Part shown: one piece after another, positions 1 to 5,297 of the stretch | How the letters are laid out: each line of letters begins with the position of its first letter | Numbering within the stretch: the first letter of the stretch is position 1 | Origin: DATBGS01 sp036557885 | GTDB lineage: Bacteria; Chloroflexota; Ktedonobacteria; Ktedonobacterales; DATBGS01 | Length of the DNA stretch: 5,371 nt | Assembly (NCBI GenBank): GCA_036557885.1 | Contig: DATBGS010000143.1 | Coordinates: forward strand, 1-5,371 | Reading direction: 5' to 3' | The notes under the pieces: generated by a model | Told to the model about the DNA's origin: nothing | Databases searched by the model: none | The model's input: only the letters and a program-made list of their open reading frames with translations | Program-made: the position numbers and the translations under genes

Positions 1-152
1 TTGCGCGGCTGAGTGCGCGTGCCTAGCTCCAGATCAGCAATGCCCCGCCGAGAGAGTCCCGCCTGGGCCGCCAGTTCTTCCTGGGTCAGCCCGGCAGCCA
101 GCCGATAGCGACGGAGCAGTGCGCCAAAGGTGGGTGATGGAGCAGCAGCCAT
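1..152 (-). CDS. XRE-family helix-turn-helix regulator, N-terminal fragment (runs off the left edge)
   Basis: Only the first 50 codons are present; the rest lies beyond base 1. The protein begins MAAAPSPTFGALLRRYRLAA and contains a Cro/C1-type helix-turn-helix: GLTQEELAAQAGLS forms helices 2-3, with the recognition helix around SRRGIADLELGTR (about residues 20-46). The ATG at 152-150 is preceded by AGAAGGGG about 7 nt upstream, which supports this start. In the family this fold binds operator DNA. N-termini of this style (FGALLRRYRLAAGLTQEELA) often belong to large Chloroflexota and actinobacterial regulators with ATPase and TPR domains downstream, but that part is not visible. It is divergent from the lanthipeptide genes with a shared 286-bp control region, so it may regulate them; that is inference. 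It could equally be an unrelated neighbour. Confidence 0.8.
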   Translation of the reverse strand, partial: MAAAPSPTFGALLRRYRLAAGLTQEELAAQAGLSRRGIADLELGTRTQPR

Positions 153-230
153 AGCATATCCCCTTCTGGCATCTGGCCTGCCCAGGGCTTCGCCCAACCG
201 CTCAAGCAGGCACAACGAGCGCCTGGCACG

Positions 231-259
231 ATCATAGCATTTGATCAAGCCGTCTACAA
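231..259 (-). promoter_or_regulatory. Sigma70-type promoter for the divergent HTH gene
   Basis: Read on the minus strand there is TTGTAG (259-254), a 17-bp spacer and TATGAT (236-231). This is close to the TTGACA/TATAAT consensus with ideal spacing. Transcription would start near 224, giving an untranslated leader of about 70 nt before the regulator ATG at 152. No start site has been measured; the call rests on consensus match and position. Confidence 0.55.
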
Positions 260-275
260 GCCCTCAATGAAACTA

Positions 276-317
276 TTGCGTGCAGGAATGCGTACAGGGT
301 TGCGTACATTGCGCATG
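276..317. promoter_or_regulatory. Cluster of four TTGCGTACA-like direct repeats (putative operator)
   Basis: Four related 9-mers occur head to tail: TTGCGTGCA (276-284), ATGCGTACA (288-296), TTGCGTACA (300-308) and TTGCGCATG (309-317). The first three start exactly 12 bp apart, and the first two are followed by GG. TGCG and CGCA at 301-304 and 312-315 also form a small inverted pair. The cluster lies between the regulator promoter and the first precursor gene, as expected for a repeated operator or activator site. The binding protein is unknown; the divergent HTH protein is the obvious candidate. I see no convincing plus-strand -35/-10 pair. The best weak option is TTCTTT (318-323) with TACTCT (341-346), 17 bp apart and directly downstream of the repeats, as in activator-dependent promoters. 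Confidence 0.5.
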
Positions 318-358
318 TTCTTTGCTTCCAAAGTCGGGCATACTCTTTTCAGACGCGA

Positions 359-383
359 TGAGGAATCCCCACGAGGGACCTCA
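359..383 (+). other. Small hairpin in the leader of the precursor operon
   Basis: TGAGG (359-363) pairs with CCTCA (379-383) and TCCC (366-369) with GGGA (375-378). This gives a 9-bp stem with a two-base AA bulge and a 5-nt loop. No T-run follows, so it is not a terminator. Downstream, about 394-423 is an A-rich, G-poor stretch leading into the AAAGGAG Shine-Dalgarno of precursor 1, which would keep that ribosome binding site unstructured. The hairpin may be a 5' mRNA stabiliser or chance structure. Confidence 0.3.
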
Positions 384-438
384 AGAGCGGAACTAAACAA
401 ACAACAACACAAAGAAAACACTCAAAGGAGCAAAGAAC

Positions 439-738
439 ATGACCAACTCAACGATTCAACAGCAAGTGCTGGCCCGCGCCATCAAAGATGCCTCGTTCCG
501 GCAGGAACTTCTGCGCAACCCAAAGGCGGTGTTGGCACGCGAGTTCAACTTCCACGTGTCCGACAACATGACGATTCGCGTGCTGGAGGATTCCGCCACC
601 CTGCACACTATCGTGCTGCCGGCCCAGGAAGCAGTGACGCAAGAGCTTTCCGATGTCGAGCTGGAACTCGTTGCTGGCGGAATGCCCCCCGCCACAGCCC
701 TGAAGCTGAGCTGCGAGATGCAGTGCCGAGGCCAGTAG
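439..738 (+). CDS. Lanthipeptide precursor 1, NHLP-type leader, core MPPATALKLSCEMQCRGQ
   Basis: This 99-residue peptide has a leader of 81 residues and a core of 18. The leader shows the nitrile-hydratase-alpha-like pattern of NHLP precursors: an N-terminal helix with QQVLARAIKD, FRQELLRNPKAVLAREF, the strand MTIRVLED, then LP.QE and ELSDVELELVAGG. It lacks cysteine and the metal-binding motif of real nitrile hydratase, so it is a recognition leader and not an enzyme. Cleavage is expected after the double Gly at 80-81. The core has Thr5, Ser10, Cys11 and Cys15, enough for two thioether rings, for example Ser10-Cys15 and Thr5-Cys11; ring assignment is inferred. The start is the ATG with AAAGGAG at 424-430, 8 nt upstream. 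It is first of four paralogues and probably the first cistron of the operon with lanM. Confidence 0.9.
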   Translation: MTNSTIQQQVLARAIKDASFRQELLRNPKAVLAREFNFHVSDNMTIRVLEDSATLHTIVLPAQEAVTQELSDVELELVAGGMPPATALKLSCEMQCRGQ

Positions 739-774
739 AAGAGAATCTCTCCTTTAAAGGGGAGCGACGTTTGA

Positions 775-805
775 GATGTTGGGGGCAAAGGTTGCCCCCA
801 ACATC
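775..805 (+). other. Perfect 14-bp hairpin just upstream of precursor 2
   Basis: GATGTTGGGGGCAA (775-788) and TTGCCCCCAACATC (792-805) are perfect inverse complements separated by a 3-nt loop, AGG. The stem ends 4 nt before the AAGGAG Shine-Dalgarno (810-815) of precursor 2. No T-run follows, so it is unlikely to be an efficient intrinsic terminator. Likely roles are a block to 3' exonucleases that protects the precursor 1 message, an RNase processing site, or a mobile REP/MITE-like palindrome. None of the other precursor spacers has a comparable structure. A shorter palindrome, CCTTTAAAGG (751-760), lies just upstream. Confidence 0.75.
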
Positions 806-822
806 CAGCAAGGAGAATATCC

Positions 823-1128
823 GTGACCGACTCAACGATCAACCAGCAAGTGCTGGCACGCGCTATCAAAGATACCACGTTTCGCCAGGCGCTCGTGAGC
901 AACCCCAAGGCAGTGCTGGCGCGCGAGTTCAACACCCACTACCCTGAAAACGTCACCATTCGCGTGCTGGAAGACACATCAACCACCTTCACCCTGGTAT
1001 TGCCGTCTCAGGAGACAATGATGCAGGAGCTTTCTGACGCCGATTTGGAGGCTGTGGCTGGCGCCCAGGGGCAAGTCACTGCATCTTGTACTCAGCCATA
1101 CTGCGATGCCATTAAAACGATTGCCTGA
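823..1128 (+). CDS. Lanthipeptide precursor 2, NHLP-type leader, core QGQVTASCTQPYCDAIKTIA
   Basis: This 101-residue peptide has an 81-residue leader and a 20-residue core. The start is GTG, unlike the ATG of the other three. It is fixed by AAGGAG at 810-815 with a 7-nt gap and by exact alignment of the leader (MTDSTINQQVLARAIKD) to its paralogues. The leader ends VAGA rather than VAGG, which is still compatible with a double-glycine-type LanT peptidase site. The core has Thr5, Ser7, Cys8, Thr9, Cys13 and Thr18. Thr9-Cys13 and Thr5-Cys8 are plausible methyllanthionines, with remaining Ser/Thr possibly left dehydrated; this is inference. An N-terminal Gln after cleavage could cyclise to pyroglutamate. 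The gene sits directly behind a strong hairpin, so its translation or message level may differ from precursor 1. Confidence 0.9.
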   Translation: MTDSTINQQVLARAIKDTTFRQALVSNPKAVLAREFNTHYPENVTIRVLEDTSTTFTLVLPSQETMMQELSDADLEAVAGAQGQVTASCTQPYCDAIKTIA

Positions 1129-1177
1129 TAGATTTCTCTGCCACACAGATTGGCACAGCAAATAAAGGAAAACGACC

Positions 1178-1483
1178 ATGACCGATTCAAACATTCACCA
1201 ACAAGTGCTGGCTCGCGCCATCAAAGACGCCGCGTTCCGGCAAGAACTCTTGAGCAACCCCAAAGCGGTATTGGCACGCGAGTTCAACGTCCAGATGGCC
1301 GAAAACATGACCATTCGCGTGCTGGAGGACACATCAACTACCTTCACGCTGGTGTTGCCGCCCCAGGAAACAGCGACGCTGGAGCTTTCCGATATGGACC
1401 TGGAAGCGGTAGCTGGTGGTGTCCCAGGCCCCACCTATAACGGGTGCAATAACAATACCAAATCATGCAGAATCAATTGCTAG
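1178..1483 (+). CDS. Lanthipeptide precursor 3, NHLP-type leader, core VPGPTYNGCNNNTKSCRINC
   Basis: This 101-residue peptide has an 81-residue leader ending VAGG and a 20-residue core. AAAGGAA (1164-1170) lies 7 nt before the ATG. The leader is most like that of precursor 2; both share the stretch EDTSTTFTLVLP. The core carries Thr5, Cys9, Thr13, Ser15, Cys16 and Cys20, so three Ser/Thr and three Cys are exactly matched in number. A Thr5-Cys9 ring followed by Thr13-Cys16 and Ser15-Cys20 (overlapping) is one plausible topology. It is the most Cys-rich and most Asn-rich of the four cores (five Asn). Ending on Cys means the last residue could be locked in a ring. It lies 49 nt after precursor 2. 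Confidence 0.92.
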   Translation: MTDSNIHQQVLARAIKDAAFRQELLSNPKAVLAREFNVQMAENMTIRVLEDTSTTFTLVLPPQETATLELSDMDLEAVAGGVPGPTYNGCNNNTKSCRINC

Positions 1484-1533
1484 CTCTGCCGCGCTTGAGC
1501 ACTCACTAGCAGAACAAGCAAAGGAAAACAACC

Positions 1534-1812
1534 ATGCTCAATTCAAACATCAACCAGCAGGTGCTGGCGCGCTCCATCAAAGACACGGCGTTCCGCCAGG
1601 AACTCCTGAACAGCCCGAAGGCGGTCTTAGTGCGCGAGTATAACATCCACTTCCCTGAAAACGTAACCATTCGCGTAGTGGAGGACACGCCCACCACGCT
1701 TACTCTGGCGCTGCCACCCCAGGAAGCAGCGGTGCTGGAGCTTTCCGATAGCGACTTAGAGATGGTAGCTGGCGCCCAGCCACCATCCTCTGCCAGGGAG
1801 GACTGCCCCTGA
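1534..1812 (+). CDS. Lanthipeptide precursor 4, NHLP-type leader, short core QPPSSAREDCP
   Basis: This 92-residue peptide has the same 81-residue leader length, ending VAGA, but a core of only 11 residues with Ser4, Ser5 and a single Cys10. At most one lanthionine ring can form (Ser4 or Ser5 to Cys10). The ATG follows AAAGGAA (1520-1526) by 7 nt; this ribosome binding region differs from that of precursor 3 by one base over AAAGGAAAACRACCATG, which supports duplication of the whole unit. The leader has diverged slightly (second residue Leu, Ser14 in place of Ala, Val33 and Tyr36 in place of Ala and Phe). The TGA stop is followed in the same frame by a second VAGA motif and a core-like tail (separate entry). 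The short core may therefore be a truncated or remodelled version of a longer product. It could also be a genuine small single-ring peptide. Confidence 0.85.
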   Translation: MLNSNINQQVLARSIKDTAFRQELLNSPKAVLVREYNIHFPENVTIRVVEDTPTTLTLALPPQEAAVLELSDSDLEMVAGAQPPSSAREDCP

Positions 1813-1947
1813 GTTGAAGAGGTGGCTGGCGCTCTGCTGTCGGCCTCTTCTGGATGCGGCAGCAACTGCCCTACCATAAGTGGTAGAGTGCAGTTTCTGT
1901 TCAGGCATCGCTCCCACGCTGATTGGTACTGCGCAAAGCGCTCGTGA
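1813..1947 (+). pseudogene. Possible remnant of a fifth precursor: VEEVAGA plus Ser/Cys-rich core-like tail
   Basis: Reading on from precursor 4 in the same frame past its TGA gives 44 codons to the next stop at 1945-1947. They begin VEEVAGA and continue LLSASSGCGSNCPTISG, then a basic tail ending YCAKRS. The first seven residues resemble the leader ends LEAVAGA and LEMVAGA, and GTGGCTGGCGC (1822-1832) is identical to the same site in precursor 2. The stretch after VAGA has five Ser, one Thr and two Cys within 17 residues, like a lanthipeptide core. It has no start codon or RBS of its own. It could be the tail of a precursor whose leader was deleted, or be reached by TGA readthrough. Against this, GGTGGCTGGCGC also forms an inverted repeat with 1772-1784 in precursor 4, so structure alone might explain the match. 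Confidence 0.4.
1864..1901 (+). terminator. Terminator-like hairpin between the precursors and lanM (probably leaky)
   Basis: AACTGC (1864-1869) pairs with GCAGTT (1890-1895) and CTACCA (1871-1876) with TGGTAG (1881-1886) around a TAAG tetraloop. The two stems are separated by a small asymmetric internal loop (one base against three). The 3' arm runs into a T-rich stretch, TTTCTGTT (1894-1901). This is the form of a weak Rho-independent terminator. Because no clear promoter is visible for lanM, some transcription presumably reads through, giving much more precursor than enzyme message. A second hairpin follows at 1961-1994. Confidence 0.5.
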
Positions 1948-1960
1948 CATCCCTATCTGA

Positions 1961-1994
1961 TGGCCTGTCTGCTCAAAGTATGGTAGACAGGCCA
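1961..1994 (+). other. 10-bp perfect hairpin upstream of the lanM ribosome binding site
   Basis: TGGCCTGTCT (1961-1970) and AGACAGGCCA (1985-1994) are exact inverse complements around a 14-nt loop, which can close further by G-T and C-G pairs. No T-run follows. The stem ends 16 nt before the AGGAG of lanM and buries the alternative in-frame ATG at 1980, arguing that translation starts downstream of it. Likely roles are transcript processing or stability, or damping of lanM expression. Confidence 0.6.
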
Positions 1995-2010
1995 GCCCTC
2001 AACGAAGAAG

Positions 2011-2015
2011 AGGAG
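2011..2015 (+). promoter_or_regulatory. Ribosome binding site that fixes the lanM start
   Basis: AGGAG lies in a purine-rich run (GAAGAAGAGGAGAA, 2004-2017) 9 nt before ATG 2025 and 6 nt before an adjacent in-frame TTG at 2022. The two upstream in-frame candidates, TTG 1923 and ATG 1980, lack a comparable site. Confidence 0.7.
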
Positions 2016-2024
2016 AACACCTTG

Positions 2025-5000
2025 ATGATCGAAGTCAGTACAGAAGCGCCTCATCTTGCGTCGGCCTGGTGTCACCGGGCTGGCTGGTATCGCGCCGCCA
2101 CGCTCGCTGAGCGTGCTGCCTCGCTGCAAGGTGCTGCTCCCCAGGCTGATCGCGGTAACTGGGCCAGCGAGAAAGCTGAGCGCTTCCTCCAGCAGTGGAA
2201 AACACAAACGCCCTTCCAGACAGGTACCACCTTCGCAGATCGCCTGGCGATGGATGAGATCACAGAGCGCGACCTGTTCCAGCTTCTTGCCGAGCCACTC
2301 GAAGCGCTCCAGGCACGCCTGCCCATGCCAGAGTGGGTAGAAAAACTCTCCCAGGCCATCGAGGAACCTGCCTTTTCCACCGATGTGCCCCTGCCAGAGC
2401 CAGACGAGCACACTTCTTTTGCCTTCTTACCAGCGCTTCAGCCCCTGTTAGCCCACGCGCAGAACCGGCTCCGCCTTGGATTAGAAGACCTTGCCAGGCA
2501 CTCTCCGCGCCAGCCTTTTGACGCGCAGCCGGTAATGACCTCCCTGGTCGCCTCGCTCTCCAGGGTGCTGCTCTCCAAAGCAAGTCGAACCCTCGCGCTT
2601 GAACTCAAGGTGGCCGGGATGCTCGGCCAGTTATCCGGCCAGACGCCTCAGGAGCGTTTTCAACACTTTCTCCAGCGCTTCAGCCAGCAAGAAGCCCTGT
2701 GGCCCCTCTTCGAGGAATATAGCGTCCTGGCACGCCAACTCGTTCTAACCTGTGATCACTGGGTGGCCTCCAGCCTGGAAGTCTTACGCCGACTGTGTGC
2801 CGACTGGGACGAGATTCGCGCGACGTTGACCCCTGAAAGCGATCCTGGCCTACTTGTCGAGATTCAGAGCGGAGTGGGTGATCTGCACCGCGAGGGGCGC
2901 AGCGTGATGCTGCTCAAATTTCGTTCCGGGTTTCGCCTGGTTTACAAACCCAAATCACTTGCCATTGACATTCATTTTCAGGAACTCCTTCAATGGCTGA
3001 ATGAACATAGTACAGAGCCAAAGTTCCACATGCTCAAGGTCATTAACAAAGGAGACTACGGGTGGGCAGAGTTTGTAGAGGAGCGCGAATGTACCTCAGA
3101 AGAAGAGGTGCAGCGGTTTTACGAGCGACAGGGCGCCTACCTCGCGCTGCTGTATATCCTCGATGCAACGGACTTCCACTATGAGAACCTCATTGCAGCG
3201 GGCGAGCATCCAATCCTGATTGACCTGGAAACCCTTTTTCATCCGCGTATCACCGGGCCACATGTCCTCTTTTCTGGCACCCCCGCGCATGAGGCGCTGA
3301 CGAATTCCGTCTACATGATTGGGCTGCTGCCTCAGCGTCTGTGGGGCAATGAAGAGGCCGAAGGGGTCATTATCAACGGGTTGGGCGGGTCGGAAGGACA
3401 ACTGACACCCCGCGCCGTACCTCGCTGGGAGGATGCCGGAACAGACCAGATGCGTCTGATACGAACGCGCGTGGAGCTTCCGCCAGCCAGGAACCTCCCC
3501 AGGCGCAACGGGAAGCAGGTGGAGGCGCTTGACTATAGAGAAACGCTTCTGGCGGGCTTCAAACGGATGTACCACCTGCTGCTGACGCACCGCAACGCGC
3601 TGGCCGCAGACCTGCTCCCCCGCTTTGCCCAGGATGACATCCGCTTTGTAGCACGCCCAACCGATATTTATGCACGCTTTCTCTACAATAGTTTCAGCCC
3701 AGAGATGCTGCGCGATGCCCTGGAGCGCGAGCGCCACTTTGACCGGTTGTGGGTGGGCATCCAATGGCAGCCGTATATGTCCAGGCTTATTCCAGCGGAG
3801 CGGGCCGACCTCCTGCGAGGAGATGTTCCCTTCTTTACGACACGCCCAGACAGCCGTGATCTGTTCACCAGCCAGGGAACTGTCATCTCAGCGTTTTTCC
3901 AGGAGTCCAGCTTCAGCCTGGTCAGCAAGCGCCTGGAACGATTGGGCGCACAAGACCTGGAGCGTCAGCTATGGATCATCAATGCCTCCTTTGATGGGGC
4001 TGCGCTGGATGCCAGGAACCTCCCCAAAAAGCCGCTGGCTCTCCAGCCATCTCGCCCTAACGCGACCTGCAAACGCTTGCTCACCGCAGCCCAGGCCATC
4101 GGGGAGCGCCTGGGGAAAGACGCCTTGCGCGAAGGAAACGCGGTAGGCTGGTTGAGCCTCTCAGAGATCAGAGAGCAGGAATGGGCACTCCTGCCCGCAG
4201 GATTGGACCTCTACAGCGGCCTGCCAGGAATCACCTTGTTTCTGGCGTACCTGGAGCGGCTCACTGGCAACCAACACGCTCTGGACCTGGCACAGGCAGC
4301 GCTGCGCAGCATCCATGCGTTGCTCGATCACGCCAACAATCAACAAGCCTTCAGCAACATCGGCGCTTTTGAAGGCTGGGGTGGGATGCTTTATCTCTAT
4401 TCCCACCTGGGCAAGCTCTGGAATGACCCAGCCCTGCTCCAAAGGGCCGAGAACATCGTCGGGCGTCTCCCCAGCTTGATTGAGCAAGATAAAGAGTTTG
4501 ACATGGTATCTGGCTCGGCAGGCTGTATCGCCGCCTTACTGAGCCTGCACACGGTGGCTCCCTCGCCCCGTACTCTGGAAATGGCAATCCAGGCTGGGGA
4601 CCATCTGATAAACAAGGCTCAGCCAATGCACGCAGGCATCGGCTGGAAAATCTCATACCAGGAAACGCCCCTGACCGGCTTTGCGCATGGGAATGCTGGC
4701 ATTGTCCTGAGCCTCTTGCGGCTGGCAGCAGCGAGTGGAGAAGACCGTTTCTGGCAGGCCGCGCGGGCGGCGCTGGCCTATGAGCGCAGCCTCTATGTAC
4801 CAGAGCAGCAAAACTGGCCCGACCTGCGCAAAGAGCGAGCAAGCGCCAGAAGCCTCCAGGCCACAGAGCCGGAAGCGCAGCGATTCATGGTGGCGTGGTG
4901 TCATGGCGCCGCAGGGATTGGCCTGGCACGCCTGGCGTCAACACCCTATCTCGATGATGATCTGCTCCATGACGAAATTGAGGCCGCCCTCTCTGTCACT

Positions 5001-5297
5001 CAGGCGCACGGGTTCTGGGGCCGAAACAACATCTGTCACGGCGATTTTGGCAACCTGGAAACCCTGCTGGTAGCCAGTCAAACTGGAGATTGGCCTAATT
5101 TGTCAAAGAGGGTGAAGCAGATTACTGGCGCCTTACTTGATACCCTGAAAACCACTGATCAGCAGGAAGGGCCGGTATCAGACATGTTATCCTCTGGACT
5201 GATGACCGGCAGAGCAGGGATTGGCTTTCAACTGCTTCGGCTGACAGAGCCAAAGCACATGCCATCAGTGCTCCTTTTGGAACCTCCTCCCGCCTAG
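2025..5297 (+). CDS. lanM: Class II lanthionine synthetase LanM (dehydratase plus cyclase)
   Basis: This 1090-residue cytosolic enzyme is of typical LanM length. It phosphorylates and eliminates Ser/Thr in the precursor core using ATP, then adds Cys thiols to form (methyl)lanthionines. The N-terminal dehydratase (roughly 150-690) has the lipid-kinase-like active site: Lys308 in VYKPKS, Asp383, His385 and Asn388 in DATDFHYENL, and Asp400 with Glu402 in LIDLETLFHP. Arg540 and Thr546 in RFVARPT match the spacing of the elimination residues known in CylM. The LanC-like cyclase (about 705-1090) has DLYSGLPGI (728-736), His888 in GFAHGNAG, and zinc ligands Cys959 (WCHG), Cys1004 and His1005 (CHGD). 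All key residues are present, so the enzyme looks active. The start at 2025 is chosen for its AGGAG; a longer in-frame reading from TTG 1923 would add 34 residues but lacks an RBS and crosses a hairpin. Residue numbers count from 2025. Confidence 0.96.
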   Translation: MIEVSTEAPHLASAWCHRAGWYRAATLAERAASLQGAAPQADRGNWASEKAERFLQQWKTQTPFQTGTTFADRLAMDEITERDLFQLLAEPLEALQARLPMPEWVEKLSQAIEEPAFSTDVPLPEPDEHTSFAFLPALQPLLAHAQNRLRLGLEDLARHSPRQPFDAQPVMTSLVASLSRVLLSKASRTLALELKVAGMLGQLSGQTPQERFQHFLQRFSQQEALWPLFEEYSVLARQLVLTCDHWVASSLEVLRRLCADWDEIRATLTPESDPGLLVEIQSGVGDLHREGRSVMLLKFRSGFRLVYKPKSLAIDIHFQELLQWLNEHSTEPKFHMLKVINKGDYGWAEFVEERECTSEEEVQRFYERQGAYLALLYILDATDFHYENLIAAGEHPILIDLETLFHPRITGPHVLFSGTPAHEALTNSVYMIGLLPQRLWGNEEAEGVIINGLGGSEGQLTPRAVPRWEDAGTDQMRLIRTRVELPPARNLPRRNGKQVEALDYRETLLAGFKRMYHLLLTHRNALAADLLPRFAQDDIRFVARPTDIYARFLYNSFSPEMLRDALERERHFDRLWVGIQWQPYMSRLIPAERADLLRGDVPFFTTRPDSRDLFTSQGTVISAFFQESSFSLVSKRLERLGAQDLERQLWIINASFDGAALDARNLPKKPLALQPSRPNATCKRLLTAAQAIGERLGKDALREGNAVGWLSLSEIREQEWALLPAGLDLYSGLPGITLFLAYLERLTGNQHALDLAQAALRSIHALLDHANNQQAFSNIGAFEGWGGMLYLYSHLGKLWNDPALLQRAENIVGRLPSLIEQDKEFDMVSGSAGCIAALLSLHTVAPSPRTLEMAIQAGDHLINKAQPMHAGIGWKISYQETPLTGFAHGNAGIVLSLLRLAAASGEDRFWQAARAALAYERSLYVPEQQNWPDLRKERASARSLQATEPEAQRFMVAWCHGAAGIGLARLASTPYLDDDLLHDEIEAALSVTQAHGFWGRNNICHGDFGNLETLLVASQTGDWPNLSKRVKQITGALLDTLKTTDQQEGPVSDMLSSGLMTGRAGIGFQLLRLTEPKHMPSVLLLEPPPA

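Larger units (their letters stand above)
439..1812 (+). repeat. Tandem array of four duplicated precursor genes
   Basis: The four genes align without gaps over 81 leader residues; by hand count about 46 positions are identical in all four, including QQVLAR, IKD, FRQ, PKAVL, TIRV, ED, ELSD and VAG. Cores share essentially nothing. Cysteine is absent from all leaders and present in every core. Spacers after genes 2 and 3 are about 50 nt; the spacer after gene 1 is 84 nt because of the hairpin. This conserved-leader, variable-core pattern is that of duplicated RiPP precursors under diversifying selection at the core. Confidence 0.85.

Noticed and set aside
276..317. CRISPR-like or origin iterons
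   Set aside because: Units are only 9-12 bp, imperfect and without spacers, and no replication gene is nearby; an operator cluster fits better.
267..947. 226-codon open frame on the plus strand
   Set aside because: It overlaps precursors 1 and 2 in another frame, crosses the 14-bp hairpin, has no RBS, and its Arg/Gly/His-rich composition is that of an out-of-frame reading; the overlapped frames match each other as paralogues.
1139..1155. TGCCA/TGGCA 5-bp inverted repeat between precursors 2 and 3, and TGCTAG/CTAGCA (1478-1483/1506-1511) between 3 and 4
   Set aside because: Too short, with loops of 7 and 22 nt and no T-run, to support as a terminator or regulatory element.
439..1812. Nitrile hydratase alpha subunits or Nif11-type leaders
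   Set aside because: The leaders resemble the nitrile hydratase alpha N-terminus but are short and lack the Cys metal-binding motif, so they are NHLP-type precursor leaders. The TIRVLED and LP.QE strands are not Nif11 features.
1923..2024. 34-residue N-terminal extension of LanM from TTG 1923
   Set aside because: No Shine-Dalgarno before TTG 1923 or ATG 1980, the segment overlaps a 10-bp hairpin, and a strong AGGAG precedes ATG 2025.
3096..3764. 222-codon open frame on the minus strand inside lanM
   Set aside because: It lies fully within the catalytic part of LanM, with no RBS or family resemblance; it is a shadow of codon usage in GC-rich DNA.
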